A DNA stretch of 32,238 nt from Nitrospirales bacterium (GTDB taxonomy: Bacteria; Nitrospirota; Nitrospiria; Nitrospirales; UBA8639). The notes under the pieces were generated by a model. It was given only the letters and a program-made list of their open reading frames with translations. It had not been told where the DNA came from and did not search any database. Below are positions 17,472 to 26,200 of this stretch, one piece after another (the first letter of the stretch is position 1; every line of letters begins with the position of its first letter). The position numbers and the translations under genes are program-made. The stretch spans positions 1 to 32,238 of the forward strand of contig BQIW01000054.1 of assembly GCA_021604105.1 (NCBI GenBank). The letters run 5' to 3'.

Positions 17472-19373
17472 ATGCTCTACGCCTTAATCCCTCTCCTCCC
17501 ACTCCTGGCCTTTGTCATCCTTGGGCTGTTCGGCCATTGGATCAAAGACCGAAGCCATTGGGTGGCCGTGCCTGCCGTCCTAGGGTCGTTCCTTCTTTCC
17601 ATCATGGCGCTTGCCGACGTGGCGAGTGGTCAGGCGCTGCAGATTCCTCTTTATACGTGGGCCGATTCGGGAAACCTTCATATTGCCTTAGGGTTATTCA
17701 TCGATCAGCTTACGGTCGCGATGTTGTTGCTTGTCACCATTGTAAGTTCGTTGGTCCATGTCTATACGATCGGCTACATGCATGGAGAGCCGGGTTACGC
17801 CAGGTTTTTTAGCAATATCGCGCTCTTTACCTTTTCCATGTTGATGTTGGTGATGTCCGATAATTTCCTTCAACTGTTTGTCTTTTGGGAAGCCGTGGGT
17901 CTTTGCTCCTACCTGTTAATCGGTCACTGGTATGAACGCGAGTCAGCCAGGGCAGCGGCCACCAAAGCGTTTCTGGTGAATCGAGTCGGAGATTTCGGGT
18001 TCATGTTGGGAATTCTGCTGGTCTTTGTCACCTTCGGCAGTTTGCACTATCAGGAGGTGTTTTCTCAGTTGGACCAAAAGTCTGGTGACCTGGTGAATCT
18101 TCTTGGTTCTGTCGGAGGACATTGGGAAATATCGGTGATGACCTTGATCTGCCTTTTGTTATTCGTTGGGGCGGTCGGAAAATCTGCCCAAGTGCCTCTG
18201 CATGTGTGGTTGCCGGATGCAATGGAAGGTCCCACTCCGATATCAGCCCTCATTCATGCCGCGACGATGGTGACGGCAGGAGTCTTTATGGTTGCTAGAT
18301 TAGCTCCGGTATTTAACCTATCCCCTGTGGCCATGGATGTGGTGGCAGTGGTGGGTGGAGCCACCATGTTTATTGGCGCGACCATTGCCTTGACGCAAAC
18401 CGATATCAAACGGGTTGTGGCCTACTCCACACTCAGTCAACTGGGCTATATGATGATGGCTTGTGGGTTGGGTGGCTATATTGCCGGAATGTATCACCTT
18501 CTGACCCACGGAGCATTTAAGGCCTTGTTATTCCTCGGGTGTGGATCGGTGATTATTGCTCTTCATCATGAACAAGATATGAAACATATGGGTGGACTCA
18601 AGGATAAGCTGCCTGTGACCTATTGGACTTTTCTCATTGGGGCTCTGGCATTGTCCGGATTTCCTCTCACGGCGGGATATTTCAGTAAAGATGAATTACT
18701 TCTGGCGGCCTGGATGTCCAGTGGCCTGGGGAAAGTTCTGGCCGTCCTGGGATTGCTGACGGCTCTCATGACAGCTTTTTACAGCTTTCGGTTAGTGTTC
18801 GTGACATTTTGGGGAGAATCACGAGTGGATCCTCAGCATGCCAAGCATGTGCATGAACCGTCAAAAGCGATGACGTTTCCTCTTCTGATTCTTGCCGTCC
18901 TGAGTATTCTCGCAGGATATATCGGAATTCCGGAATTTTTGGCCCCCGCATTTCCTGCATCCGGGAGTGGTGGAGGTCATCATGAAGGATCTGCGGCCAT
19001 GGGCATTATGCTGACGGCCACCTTAATGGGTTTGCTAGGGATTACCGGGGCCTATTGGGTCTATGTCAAGTCGCCAGACTTGCCGGACCGTTTGGCGAGT
19101 CAGTGGCGATCGCTATATCAGTTTTCCTTGAATAAATGGTTTGTGGATGAGGCCTATGACCGGACCGTGGTCATGCCAACATTGAATCTGGCGGATCGGT
19201 TATGGAAACGGGTGGATATTGCGGTGATTGATGGTGCGGTCAATGGAGTGGCGCGAGCCGTGGCCTGGGGAGGATGGGTGACGCGAAGACTTCAAAGCGG
19301 ACAAGCACAGAATTATGCGCTGGCCATGACTGTCGGGGCGGCGGTTATTTTAGGTGCGATGCTCTTTTATTAG
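17472..19373 (+). CDS. nuoL: NADH-quinone oxidoreductase subunit L
   Basis: This 633-residue antiporter-like subunit sits at the distal end of the membrane arm. The key ion-pair residues are E140 (VFWEAVGLCSYLLIG) and K237 (VGKSAQVPLHVWLPDA), and the family motif GPTPISALIHAATMVTAGV follows. About fourteen core helices are followed by a Gly/His-rich loop (SGSGGGHHEG) and the C-terminal lateral helix region ending in a last transmembrane helix, so the piston-like arm is intact. ATG at 17472 with TAAGGCG upstream. Confidence 0.97.
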   Translation: MLYALIPLLPLLAFVILGLFGHWIKDRSHWVAVPAVLGSFLLSIMALADVASGQALQIPLYTWADSGNLHIALGLFIDQLTVAMLLLVTIVSSLVHVYTIGYMHGEPGYARFFSNIALFTFSMLMLVMSDNFLQLFVFWEAVGLCSYLLIGHWYERESARAAATKAFLVNRVGDFGFMLGILLVFVTFGSLHYQEVFSQLDQKSGDLVNLLGSVGGHWEISVMTLICLLLFVGAVGKSAQVPLHVWLPDAMEGPTPISALIHAATMVTAGVFMVARLAPVFNLSPVAMDVVAVVGGATMFIGATIALTQTDIKRVVAYSTLSQLGYMMMACGLGGYIAGMYHLLTHGAFKALLFLGCGSVIIALHHEQDMKHMGGLKDKLPVTYWTFLIGALALSGFPLTAGYFSKDELLLAAWMSSGLGKVLAVLGLLTALMTAFYSFRLVFVTFWGESRVDPQHAKHVHEPSKAMTFPLLILAVLSILAGYIGIPEFLAPAFPASGSGGGHHEGSAAMGIMLTATLMGLLGITGAYWVYVKSPDLPDRLASQWRSLYQFSLNKWFVDEAYDRTVVMPTLNLADRLWKRVDIAVIDGAVNGVARAVAWGGWVTRRLQSGQAQNYALAMTVGAAVILGAMLFY

Positions 19374-19427
19374 TGTGGCTGGCCCAACGTATGATGGGAT
19401 ACTCGTGATGGTTCAACAGACAACGGT

Positions 19428-21032
19428 ATGGCAGGAGATCTTTCAATCGTGACTGAGATGGTCATTCCCACAGGGGGGATTCCCTGGCTCACGATCGTAC
19501 TGATCCTCCCGCTGCTCGGAGTGGTCGCGGTCTTGCTCGCTCATGAGGCACTTTCACGGGCTATTGCGTTGACGGTCTCCATCCTGACCTTGCTGGTCTC
19601 ATTGCCTCTGTGGGTTGCGTTCGACAATGCGCATGCCGGCATGCAATTTGTGGAAAAGCATCTTTGGATCAATTCCCCCGCGATTCATTATTCCCTGGGT
19701 GTGGATGGGATCAGCATGCCGCTTGTCCTCTTAACCACTTTTCTCACTCCCCTGTGTATCCTCGTCTCCTGGACCTCGGTTCAAACCAGAATGAAAGAAT
19801 TCCTGATCAGTCTGTTGGTGATGGAGACCGCGACGATCGGCGTGTTTGCGGCTTTGGATTTTGTGCTGTTTTATGTGTTTTGGGAAACCATGCTGATTCC
19901 CATGTATCTCCTGATTGGCGTCTGGGGTGGGCCGAACCGGGTCTATGCGGCGATCAAGTTTTTCCTGTATACCCTGGCCGGGAGTATCCTGCTGCTGGTC
20001 GCGATTCTGGTGCTGTTTTTTGAAGGTGGGCGAACCTTTGATATCTTGGCTTTAACGCACGCGTCCTATGCCCCAGGGTTGCAATCCCTCTTGTTCTGGG
20101 CCTTCTTTGCCGCGTTTGCGGTGAAAGTCCCCATGTTTCCCTTTCATACGTGGCTCCCGGACGCCCACGTGGAGGCACCTACTGCCGGGAGCATCATTCT
20201 CGCAAGTGTCCTGCTCAAGATGGGAACCTATGGATTTTTACGCTTTTCATTGCCCATGTTGCCTGATGCCTCGGTTGCGTATACCCCGTTCATCATGACC
20301 CTGTCGGTCATCGCCATTATTTATGGCGCCTATATGGCATTAGCGCAAGCGGACCTCAAGAAACTTATTGCCTATTCCAGTGTCAGTCATATGGGGTTTG
20401 TCACCCTGGGGATATTTGCGTTAAATGCCCAGGGAATTGAAGGGGCGATCCTTCAGATGATCAACCATGGCATTACGACCGGCGCTCTCTTTATGTGTGT
20501 GGGCATTATTTACGAACGGACCCATAGCCGGCAAATTACGGATAATGGCGGGTTGGCGAACGCGATGCCAAAATACGCGACATTTTTTGTGATTTTTGCG
20601 TTGTCGTCGGTTGGCCTTCCAGGCATGAACAGTTTTGTCGGAGAATTTTTAGTCCTGATTGGGACTTTTGCCTGGAGCAAACTGACAGGGACGCTGGCGG
20701 CTTTAGGAATTATTTTGGCTGCCGTCTATATTTTATATTTGGTGCAACGGATGATCTATGGGCCAGCCTCTCCGCAGATGCTTCCCAAATTAACTGATTT
20801 GAATGTTCGTGAATTCGGCATGCTGGTTCCGTTGGTGGTGTTGGTGTTTTGGATCGGTCTCCATCCGAAACCGTTGCTGGATGTGATGCATGCAAGCGTG
20901 GCGCGGGTCATCGCGTCCCAATCCACCCCGGTCATGGTTCAGCAGGGAGGGGATGGCCGTGGTCACACCCTGGCGATGACGGCCGAGCCATCCGGGGATC
21001 GGCTCATCATGAAGGGTGTTGTCGCCCCATGA
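19428..21032 (+). CDS. nuoM: NADH-quinone oxidoreductase subunit M
   Basis: Up to 534 residues. This is an antiporter-like proton-pumping subunit with about 14 helices. E153 (YVFWETMLIPMYLLIG) and K233 (FAVKVPMFPFHTWLPDAH) are the conserved pumping residues (numbered from 19428). The downstream motifs EAPTAGSIILASVLLKMG and SVSHMGFV are present. The ATG at 19428 has no ribosome-binding site, whereas AGGAGA (19433-19438) is ten bases before a GTG at 19449, which may be the true start (seven residues shorter). The stop overlaps the nuoN start (ATGA). Only one nuoM is present, so this locus does not encode the two-NuoM variant. Confidence 0.96.
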   Translation: MAGDLSIVTEMVIPTGGIPWLTIVLILPLLGVVAVLLAHEALSRAIALTVSILTLLVSLPLWVAFDNAHAGMQFVEKHLWINSPAIHYSLGVDGISMPLVLLTTFLTPLCILVSWTSVQTRMKEFLISLLVMETATIGVFAALDFVLFYVFWETMLIPMYLLIGVWGGPNRVYAAIKFFLYTLAGSILLLVAILVLFFEGGRTFDILALTHASYAPGLQSLLFWAFFAAFAVKVPMFPFHTWLPDAHVEAPTAGSIILASVLLKMGTYGFLRFSLPMLPDASVAYTPFIMTLSVIAIIYGAYMALAQADLKKLIAYSSVSHMGFVTLGIFALNAQGIEGAILQMINHGITTGALFMCVGIIYERTHSRQITDNGGLANAMPKYATFFVIFALSSVGLPGMNSFVGEFLVLIGTFAWSKLTGTLAALGIILAAVYILYLVQRMIYGPASPQMLPKLTDLNVREFGMLVPLVVLVFWIGLHPKPLLDVMHASVARVIASQSTPVMVQQGGDGRGHTLAMTAEPSGDRLIMKGVVAP

Positions 21033-22510
21033 CGCTTCCTCTCGCCGATCTTGTGCTCATTCTTCCCGAATTGCTCATCGTAGGTATGGCGTGTCTGATT
21101 CTCGTTCTCGATCCCATTACCCCTGCACACAAAAAAGATCTCCTGGCGTGGATGAGTCTCGGCATTCTCCTTGTCGGGAGCGTGGTGACGGTAAGCGGAT
21201 TTGGTGAGCGGGTGATGGCCTTTAGTGATTTAGTGGTCGTGGATTCGTATGCCGTATTTTGGAAAATGTTGCTGTACCTTGTGAGTGGTCTGACCATTTT
21301 ATTGTCAATGGGGTACCTCCAGGAGGAAAAGATCCAGCTCGCGGAATACTATGCATTTGTTCTCTTGGCATTGACCGGAATGATGGTGATGGTATCGGGG
21401 GCTGATTTGCTCACGATCTATCTGGGGATCGAATTGATGTCGATTACCCTCTATATTATGGCCGGGTTCAAGCGATTTGAGCGGCGTTCAATCGAATCTT
21501 CGGCTAAATATTTTGTGTTGGGGGCCTTTTCCTCAGGAATTTTGCTCTATGGGATTTCGATTATTTTCGGAGTCACCGGAAGTACAAGGCTTGTGGAAAT
21601 TGCCGCCGTGGTCAATGGGCGTGGGATTGATGATCCGTTAGTGTTTATTTCGCTCATGCTGCTGATTGTGGGATTTGGATTTAAAGTGGCGGCAGTACCC
21701 TTTCATATGTGGACGCCTGATGTGTATGAAGGGGCTCCGACGTCCGTGACGGCGTTTATGGCGGTGGCCTCAAAGGCGGCCAGCTTTGCCGCGTTCCTTC
21801 GTGTTCTTCTGGAAGCCTTCGGTGGAATTAAGCCCGACTGGAATCTGTTGATCCTGGTCATGTGTATTATCACGGTGGCCCTTGGCAACCTTGTGGCCAT
21901 TGTTCAGACCAATGTGAAACGGATGCTGGCCTATTCCAGTATTGCCCATGCGGGTTATGCGTTGATTGGGGTTGTGGTCGCCGGGTGGGGTGGCACAGGG
22001 GCGGCAGTTTCGTCTCAGGGCGTTTCGAGCCTGATGCTCTATCTGGCCATTTATTCGTTTATGACGATAGGGGCATTTTCCATGGTGGCCATTTTGCGGA
22101 AGGGTGGTCTGGAAGGTGAGGAGATAGAAGATTTTACCGGATTGGCCAAGCGACATAAGGGTGGGGCATTTCTCATGTTGGTGTTTATGGTGTCGTTGGC
22201 AGGTATTCCTCCTACTGCCGGGTTCATTGGGAAATTGTATCTTTTCATGGCCGCGGTCAATGCGGGGTTGGCATGGCTGGCAATCATTGGATTGATCTTT
22301 GCCGCCATATCAGCTTTTTTCTATTTGCGCATCGTTATGGTGATGTATATGCGTGAGCCATCCTCCGAACAGGACTTGCATACCCGTCTGGTTCTTTCTC
22401 CCCAGGTATCGTTTGTCCTGGCTTGCGCGGTTGCCGGAGTGGTTTTACTCGGCATTTTTCCAGGTCCGCTGGTCTCGGTGGCAGACCTTTCCTCTCTCCC
22501 TCTTCAATAA
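21029..22510 (+). CDS. nuoN: NADH-quinone oxidoreductase subunit N
   Basis: This 493-residue antiporter-like subunit is the last gene of the cluster. The conserved charged residues are E135 (YLGIELMSITLYIM) and K219 (GFGFKVAAVPFHMWTPDVYEG). APTSVTAFMAVASK and AYSSIAHAGY are typical. I start it at the ATG overlapping the nuoM stop (ATGA). A longer in-frame opening from 20849 would add 60 Arg/Pro-rich residues that are only the out-of-frame reading of nuoM. It converges on the minus-strand transporter gene 55 bases away. Confidence 0.97.
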   Translation: MTLPLADLVLILPELLIVGMACLILVLDPITPAHKKDLLAWMSLGILLVGSVVTVSGFGERVMAFSDLVVVDSYAVFWKMLLYLVSGLTILLSMGYLQEEKIQLAEYYAFVLLALTGMMVMVSGADLLTIYLGIELMSITLYIMAGFKRFERRSIESSAKYFVLGAFSSGILLYGISIIFGVTGSTRLVEIAAVVNGRGIDDPLVFISLMLLIVGFGFKVAAVPFHMWTPDVYEGAPTSVTAFMAVASKAASFAAFLRVLLEAFGGIKPDWNLLILVMCIITVALGNLVAIVQTNVKRMLAYSSIAHAGYALIGVVVAGWGGTGAAVSSQGVSSLMLYLAIYSFMTIGAFSMVAILRKGGLEGEEIEDFTGLAKRHKGGAFLMLVFMVSLAGIPPTAGFIGKLYLFMAAVNAGLAWLAIIGLIFAAISAFFYLRIVMVMYMREPSSEQDLHTRLVLSPQVSFVLACAVAGVVLLGIFPGPLVSVADLSSLPLQ

Positions 22511-22546
22511 CTTCCTGCAGGTCTTTTCAACATCTGTCTTTGGGTT

Positions 22547-22599
22547 GGTTGTCGGGCTGAAAAGGTTATTTCGGTTGTCCGAAACCTAACACGACAACC
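22547..22599. terminator. Nested inverted repeat between convergent genes, possible two-way terminator
   Basis: An outer exact repeat, GGTTGTCG (22547-22554) with CGACAACC (22592-22599), encloses an inner hairpin TTTCGG-TTGT-CCGAAA (22569-22584). It covers the 3' end of the transporter gene (stop at 22566) and lies 37 bases after nuoN. There is no T-tract, so intrinsic termination is uncertain. Confidence 0.35.
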
Positions 22600-23444
22600 C
22601 CGATCACCATCAAGACCGCCCCAACCAACCGTGCTCCTACGTATTTTTCCTTCAAAAATATCCATCCCCACATGACGGCGAAGAGAATACTCGATCGCTT
22701 TATAGCGATGACGGAGGGAACCGGTCCTAAACCGAGAGCGGTATTGTGAACGAGGAGGCCTATGGTCTGAAACAGGCCGACGAGCAAAAGGATGCCGAGG
22801 GTGGTCGGGTGAGGAGCGGCAATATTCTGTGCCGGAAGGAATCGTAGCAAGAACACAAACCCGATGGTCATCACGCCGGAAATGGAGAGGCTCCAAAAGA
22901 GGGGAGAGGAATTCTGCACACCGATTTTGTCGAAATTCGATGTAAAGCTATAAATGAACGCCACGGAAAGCATTCGCCGGGGACCCGGTTCCCGGAAGAT
23001 GGCGAACAATGGCGCAAGAAGACCCTGATGGACTGACTGAATGTGCAGGACATATGCTCCACCCACAATACAGATGATGCCCACGATATCCTGTGTCGTT
23101 GGCATATCCCCGACAAGGAAGGGTGAGGTGATCAATAAAAAAAGAGGTGTAAAAGAAACAAAGGGAATGGACAGGGAAAGATCGGAACTTTGTAAGGCTC
23201 TCATGAATTGAAACATAGCCAGAATATTCAATGTTCCTCCAATGAGTAGTGCCCACCCATACCCCGGGCCCAGCAAAGGAACCGCATCCGTGAACAGCAC
23301 AATGCCCAGAAGGATTGGAATGGGAGTCGCACCGGCCGCTAACGCCGCCAGTTGAGGTGAGACGGATCGCAGCCCCTGCTTACTCAATAGGTCTTTCAGG
23401 GATTCGCTGAGCGCAGCTAAAAGAGCGAAATACATCCAGCTCAT
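22566..23444 (-). CDS. EamA/DMT-family transporter
   Basis: This 292-residue protein has about ten hydrophobic segments in two halves of similar design, as in the EamA drug/metabolite transporter family. Typical features are an N-terminal helix (MSWMYFALLAALSESLKDLLSK), QFMRALQSSDLSLSIPF at the end of the first half, and a second half ending with FAVMWGWIFLKEKY and a Gly-rich last helix. The substrate cannot be read from sequence. I chose the ATG at 23444, which has GGGGA seven bases upstream, over a TTG at 23450. It is convergent with nuoN and appears to be transcribed alone. Confidence 0.85.
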   Translation of the reverse strand: MSWMYFALLAALSESLKDLLSKQGLRSVSPQLAALAAGATPIPILLGIVLFTDAVPLLGPGYGWALLIGGTLNILAMFQFMRALQSSDLSLSIPFVSFTPLFLLITSPFLVGDMPTTQDIVGIICIVGGAYVLHIQSVHQGLLAPLFAIFREPGPRRMLSVAFIYSFTSNFDKIGVQNSSPLFWSLSISGVMTIGFVFLLRFLPAQNIAAPHPTTLGILLLVGLFQTIGLLVHNTALGLGPVPSVIAIKRSSILFAVMWGWIFLKEKYVGARLVGAVLMVIGVVVLGFGQPK

Positions 23445-23640
23445 GCACAAATCCCCAATTCAAACCGTGTCGACGTGAAATAATTGATCACAAATTTTGT
23501 CTGAATGCAGGTTTTTAGAAATGCGTGCCAAGGATCTTACAATGAATATCTGGATGCCTCCAGTGGTTTCATCTGAAGTTCATGGGAAAATGCGAAGAGG
23601 AATTAGAAAGGGGACAGAGCCAGGGGTTTACGGGGAAAAG

Positions 23641-24426
23641 TTAGGAAGCCAGAGGAGTTGGACAGTGCTGGAGGACTTCCTGGAGAGCCGCATACAGTTG
23701 ACCGAATGTGGCAGATGAGGAGCTTTGAAGCGGTTGTGAGGGAAGAGAGCAGGTGGCACCACGTGACAGCAGATAGTGGGTCAGATCCCGTTGGCCGGAA
23801 AGGGCGGCAGAATGGAGGGGCGTGATGCCAATGGTATTGGTGGCATCGATTGGCGCGCCGGAGTCCAGCAGGAGGCGAGTCATGTCGGTATCTCCAGTTT
23901 GTGCGGCAACGTGCAGCGCAGTCCAGCCTTCCTTAAATGAGGATTGGACCGTTGCGCCGTGAGCTAACAGAAAAGCTGCCATCCGTCGGTGATGTTCTTG
24001 CACGGCAATGTGAAGTGGTGTGATGTTTCCTTTAAAACCATCCACCGGCGCACCGTGTTGAAGGAGGAGGTCGGCGATATCCACATGTCCCCCTTTCGCG
24101 GCGAAATGGAGAGGCGTCCATTCGGACTGATAAATCGCCTCAGGGTCCGCTCCTTTTTGTAACAGAAGACGAGTCATCGTAAATTGCCCGGATCTTGCAG
24201 AAAAATGAAGAGGCGTCGCTCCCTGTCTGGTGCGCTGATTGACATCGGATCCTTGGACGACCAGCTTCTGAACCAGGGGTACGTTGCGATTTTGGATGGC
24301 TTGAATCAGATCTGGATCTTGGGAGAAGAAGATGGTGTTCCACTCTGAAGCTAATGCATAGGAAAAAAAAATGCCAATACATACCACCAGATATTTGACC
24401 ATGGTGAATTCACGTGATTGGGGCAT
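23641..24426 (-). CDS. Exported ankyrin-repeat protein
   Basis: Up to 261 residues. An N-terminal signal-peptide-like segment (VKYLVVCIGIFFSYALAS) is followed by about six ankyrin repeats with the standard TPLHxAA...G...LL..GA pattern: GATPLHFSARSGQ, WTPLHFAAKGGH, ITPLHIAVQEHH, WTALHVAAQTGD and ITPLHSAALSGQ. The C-terminus is short and Ser-rich with two Cys. Ankyrin arrays bind proteins; no enzyme domain is seen. The ATG at 24402 (residue 9) would give a cleaner signal peptide, but neither start has a convincing ribosome-binding site. It is flanked by 196- and 555-base gaps, so it is probably a single gene. Confidence 0.85.
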   Translation of the reverse strand: MPQSREFTMVKYLVVCIGIFFSYALASEWNTIFFSQDPDLIQAIQNRNVPLVQKLVVQGSDVNQRTRQGATPLHFSARSGQFTMTRLLLQKGADPEAIYQSEWTPLHFAAKGGHVDIADLLLQHGAPVDGFKGNITPLHIAVQEHHRRMAAFLLAHGATVQSSFKEGWTALHVAAQTGDTDMTRLLLDSGAPIDATNTIGITPLHSAALSGQRDLTHYLLSRGATCSLPSQPLQSSSSATFGQLYAALQEVLQHCPTPLAS

Positions 24427-24981
24427 GAGAAAAGGCGTTCCTTGTTTGAAAGATGAATGCGTCCCGCATCAGGAGTGTGTCCAATATCAAGATGTAGCGA
24501 ACGTCAAAGCGGTGGCCTGCACCATTCCCCATTTGAAGGGGAGCGCTTCTTGCATCTTTTTGGGTGTACCTGGGGATGGCGTGGGTAAGCTATGCCGAAA
24601 AATTACCAGGGGAGTGTTGAATAATAAGGATGTTCAAGGGCAAATTTGCGCAGGATAAGATTACTCATCAAAGGCTCCGGGTCGGTTCAAAAAAGTCCGT
24701 CCAGTAAGGCCGCAGCCGTTTTTACGCGCGGAGCGTACGCTTCGTACGTGAGCACGGGAAAATGGCGAGAACGCCGCTGGTGGCTTTTTTCAACAGACCC
24801 ACCAGAGATTCGTGGAAACGCTGAAAGAACCGGGAAGGGCAGGCCCGACATTCACGAATGGGTGGGGACCCTGAAAACTATGAATGTTCCTGACGGACGC
24901 AAAAATGAAAAGTTAAGGGGAGTAGAGAAGAGAGGAGCCCTGTAGTCCTGGGTTAGTGCCGGTGAAAGAGAAGCGCGGAAT
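24427..24981. other. Intergenic region, 555 bases, with one repeat element
   Basis: No credible gene was seen. It holds the upstream region of the ankyrin gene, a small palindrome ATGCG-TCC-CGCAT (24457-24469) and the inverted-repeat element at 24684-24799. The plus-strand open frame 24646-24945 is a product of that repeat. Confidence 0.5.
24684..24799. repeat. MITE-like or REP-like inverted-repeat element
   Basis: The left end (24686-24704: TTCAAAAAAG then TCCGTCCAG) and the reverse complement of the right end (24777-24794: TTGAAAAAAG then CCACCAG) are imperfect terminal inverted repeats. The centre holds CGTACG-CTT-CGTACG (24734-24748). The element is about 115 bases and non-coding. Its style resembles interspersed repeats I recall from Nitrospira genomes; that link is from memory and unverified. 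Confidence 0.5.
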
Positions 24982-25638
24982 CTATGAGGCTGCGTTTGTT
25001 AAAGCAGGGTTCTTTGTCGGCTGTTCTGTGGCCTCTTGGTCTGGTTCCGTCTGAAGACACGCGAGTTGGTCGGCTTGGAGGAGCAGTCCATCTAGAACCT
25101 TGTGCCAATGTGTTGCCGTCCCTAAGGATTTTTCAAAGAGAATGCCCCCTTCTTTGGTTTCCATATTGAGAAAATTGACAACATGGAAGGGTTCGTCCTC
25201 ATCGTGGATCCACACAATGAGGTCGATTCGCTGGTTGTCTTTTTGGGAAGATACAGTCTGCCAACTTTTGATCAATCTTTCTGCGTTTGCCTCCATAAGT
25301 TTTTGAAATAATAAGATGGTTTTTGGGCCAGTTCGTAAGGTTTCTTTAAGGACTTCTCCATTTTTCACTAAGAACGAACCAATCAGGCTTGAAATATGAA
25401 TCAATCGTGGTGGGACCGTAGGACTCTGTAAGAGGCAAATTTTGAGAGTCTGATCATTGACTGCAATGCCTCCAGCCCCATCGGTCCCCATAAACATTTG
25501 TGATGGAATGAAGTTTGTCCCCTGGATCCGGCTTTCCTCCTTTTTATTCTTCGTTGGGTGACTCAGGCTCACTGTGAGCAATATGGCACCAAGAGCAAGA
25601 CATACCAACAACACAACGAACATCAGGGTGAAATCCAT
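24982..25638 (-). CDS. Unrecognised membrane-anchored protein
   Basis: This 218-residue protein belongs to no family I recognise. Residues 1 to about 27 are a single hydrophobic helix with no obvious cleavage site, followed by a basic stretch (HPTKNKKEESR), so an N-in anchor with a soluble domain is likely. The soluble part contains GGIAVNDQTLKICLL (a probable beta-hairpin), an amphipathic region around LLFQKLMEANAERLIKSW, and a strand-rich section with DEDEPFHVVNFL. The tail is polar and looks disordered. The ATG at 25638 has AGGA seven bases upstream and is preferred to a TTG one codon earlier. It is divergent from purH across a 562-base gap. No function is proposed. Confidence 0.7.
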   Translation of the reverse strand: MDFTLMFVVLLVCLALGAILLTVSLSHPTKNKKEESRIQGTNFIPSQMFMGTDGAGGIAVNDQTLKICLLQSPTVPPRLIHISSLIGSFLVKNGEVLKETLRTGPKTILLFQKLMEANAERLIKSWQTVSSQKDNQRIDLIVWIHDEDEPFHVVNFLNMETKEGGILFEKSLGTATHWHKVLDGLLLQADQLACLQTEPDQEATEQPTKNPALTNAAS

Positions 25639-26200
25639 CAATGAATCCTTATGACCATGAGAGTCTTTACAGTGTTGGACAATGATCGAAACGGGATATG
25701 ACTCGTGAGTATTGTGAAATTCTGGTTGTCATCTTAGACCGGAGGTTTTTTGCCGGCCGGAATACGGCAGAACATGCAACAATCCCCTGATACTCATTGC
25801 TCTTATTTGCGCGTACCATGTGAGTAGAAAATGTTGGTGCCGAAATTAAAGGGACAGAGGGGGTGTCCCATATGATGGCACTGCTATTTTTCGGACCGGC
25901 TTTCAATGTATTATTTCGGCAGAATCCGAATTTGGCTTTATGGGGGTATGAAGAAATATATGGTGAATAAAAATCAGCTTCTCCCTGATACGAGGTTTGA
26001 AAGGAAAATAAAGGTGCTGAAAACCAATACGTTAAGATTAACAAAGGAAAATGTCGATGGTGTTGAATAAGGAAACAAGCCGGCATAGGGTGCTGGTCTT
26101 TGGGGCATGAGATGCAGGATTCGTTGAAGTTCATCAGGTCATTTGCTAAGCTGACTTTCCGTTTTTTACCCATCAACAAAGACACGTGGCAGGAGAACAC
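25639..26200. other. Divergent intergenic region, 562 bases
   Basis: This is the upstream region of both the membrane-anchored protein and purH. I see no convincing gene or strong promoter. The best purH promoter candidate is weak (TTGAAG at 26124, 17 bases, TAAGCT at 26147). The minus-strand open frame 25667-26200 is low in plausibility. Confidence 0.4.

Noticed and set aside
17472-21032. Search for a second nuoM (two-NuoM complex I)
   Set aside because: Only one each of nuoL, nuoM and nuoN is present in the cluster.
23497-23718. 73-codon plus-strand frame after the transporter start region
   Set aside because: It overlaps the 3' end of the ankyrin gene on the other strand and shows no gene-like features.
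24646-24945. 99-codon plus-strand open frame
   Set aside because: It is created by reading through the inverted-repeat element at 24684-24799.
25667-26200. 177-codon minus-strand open frame upstream of purH
   Set aside because: It starts across the purH ribosome-binding site and start, has no domain or signal logic, and has scattered composition. Treated as chance.
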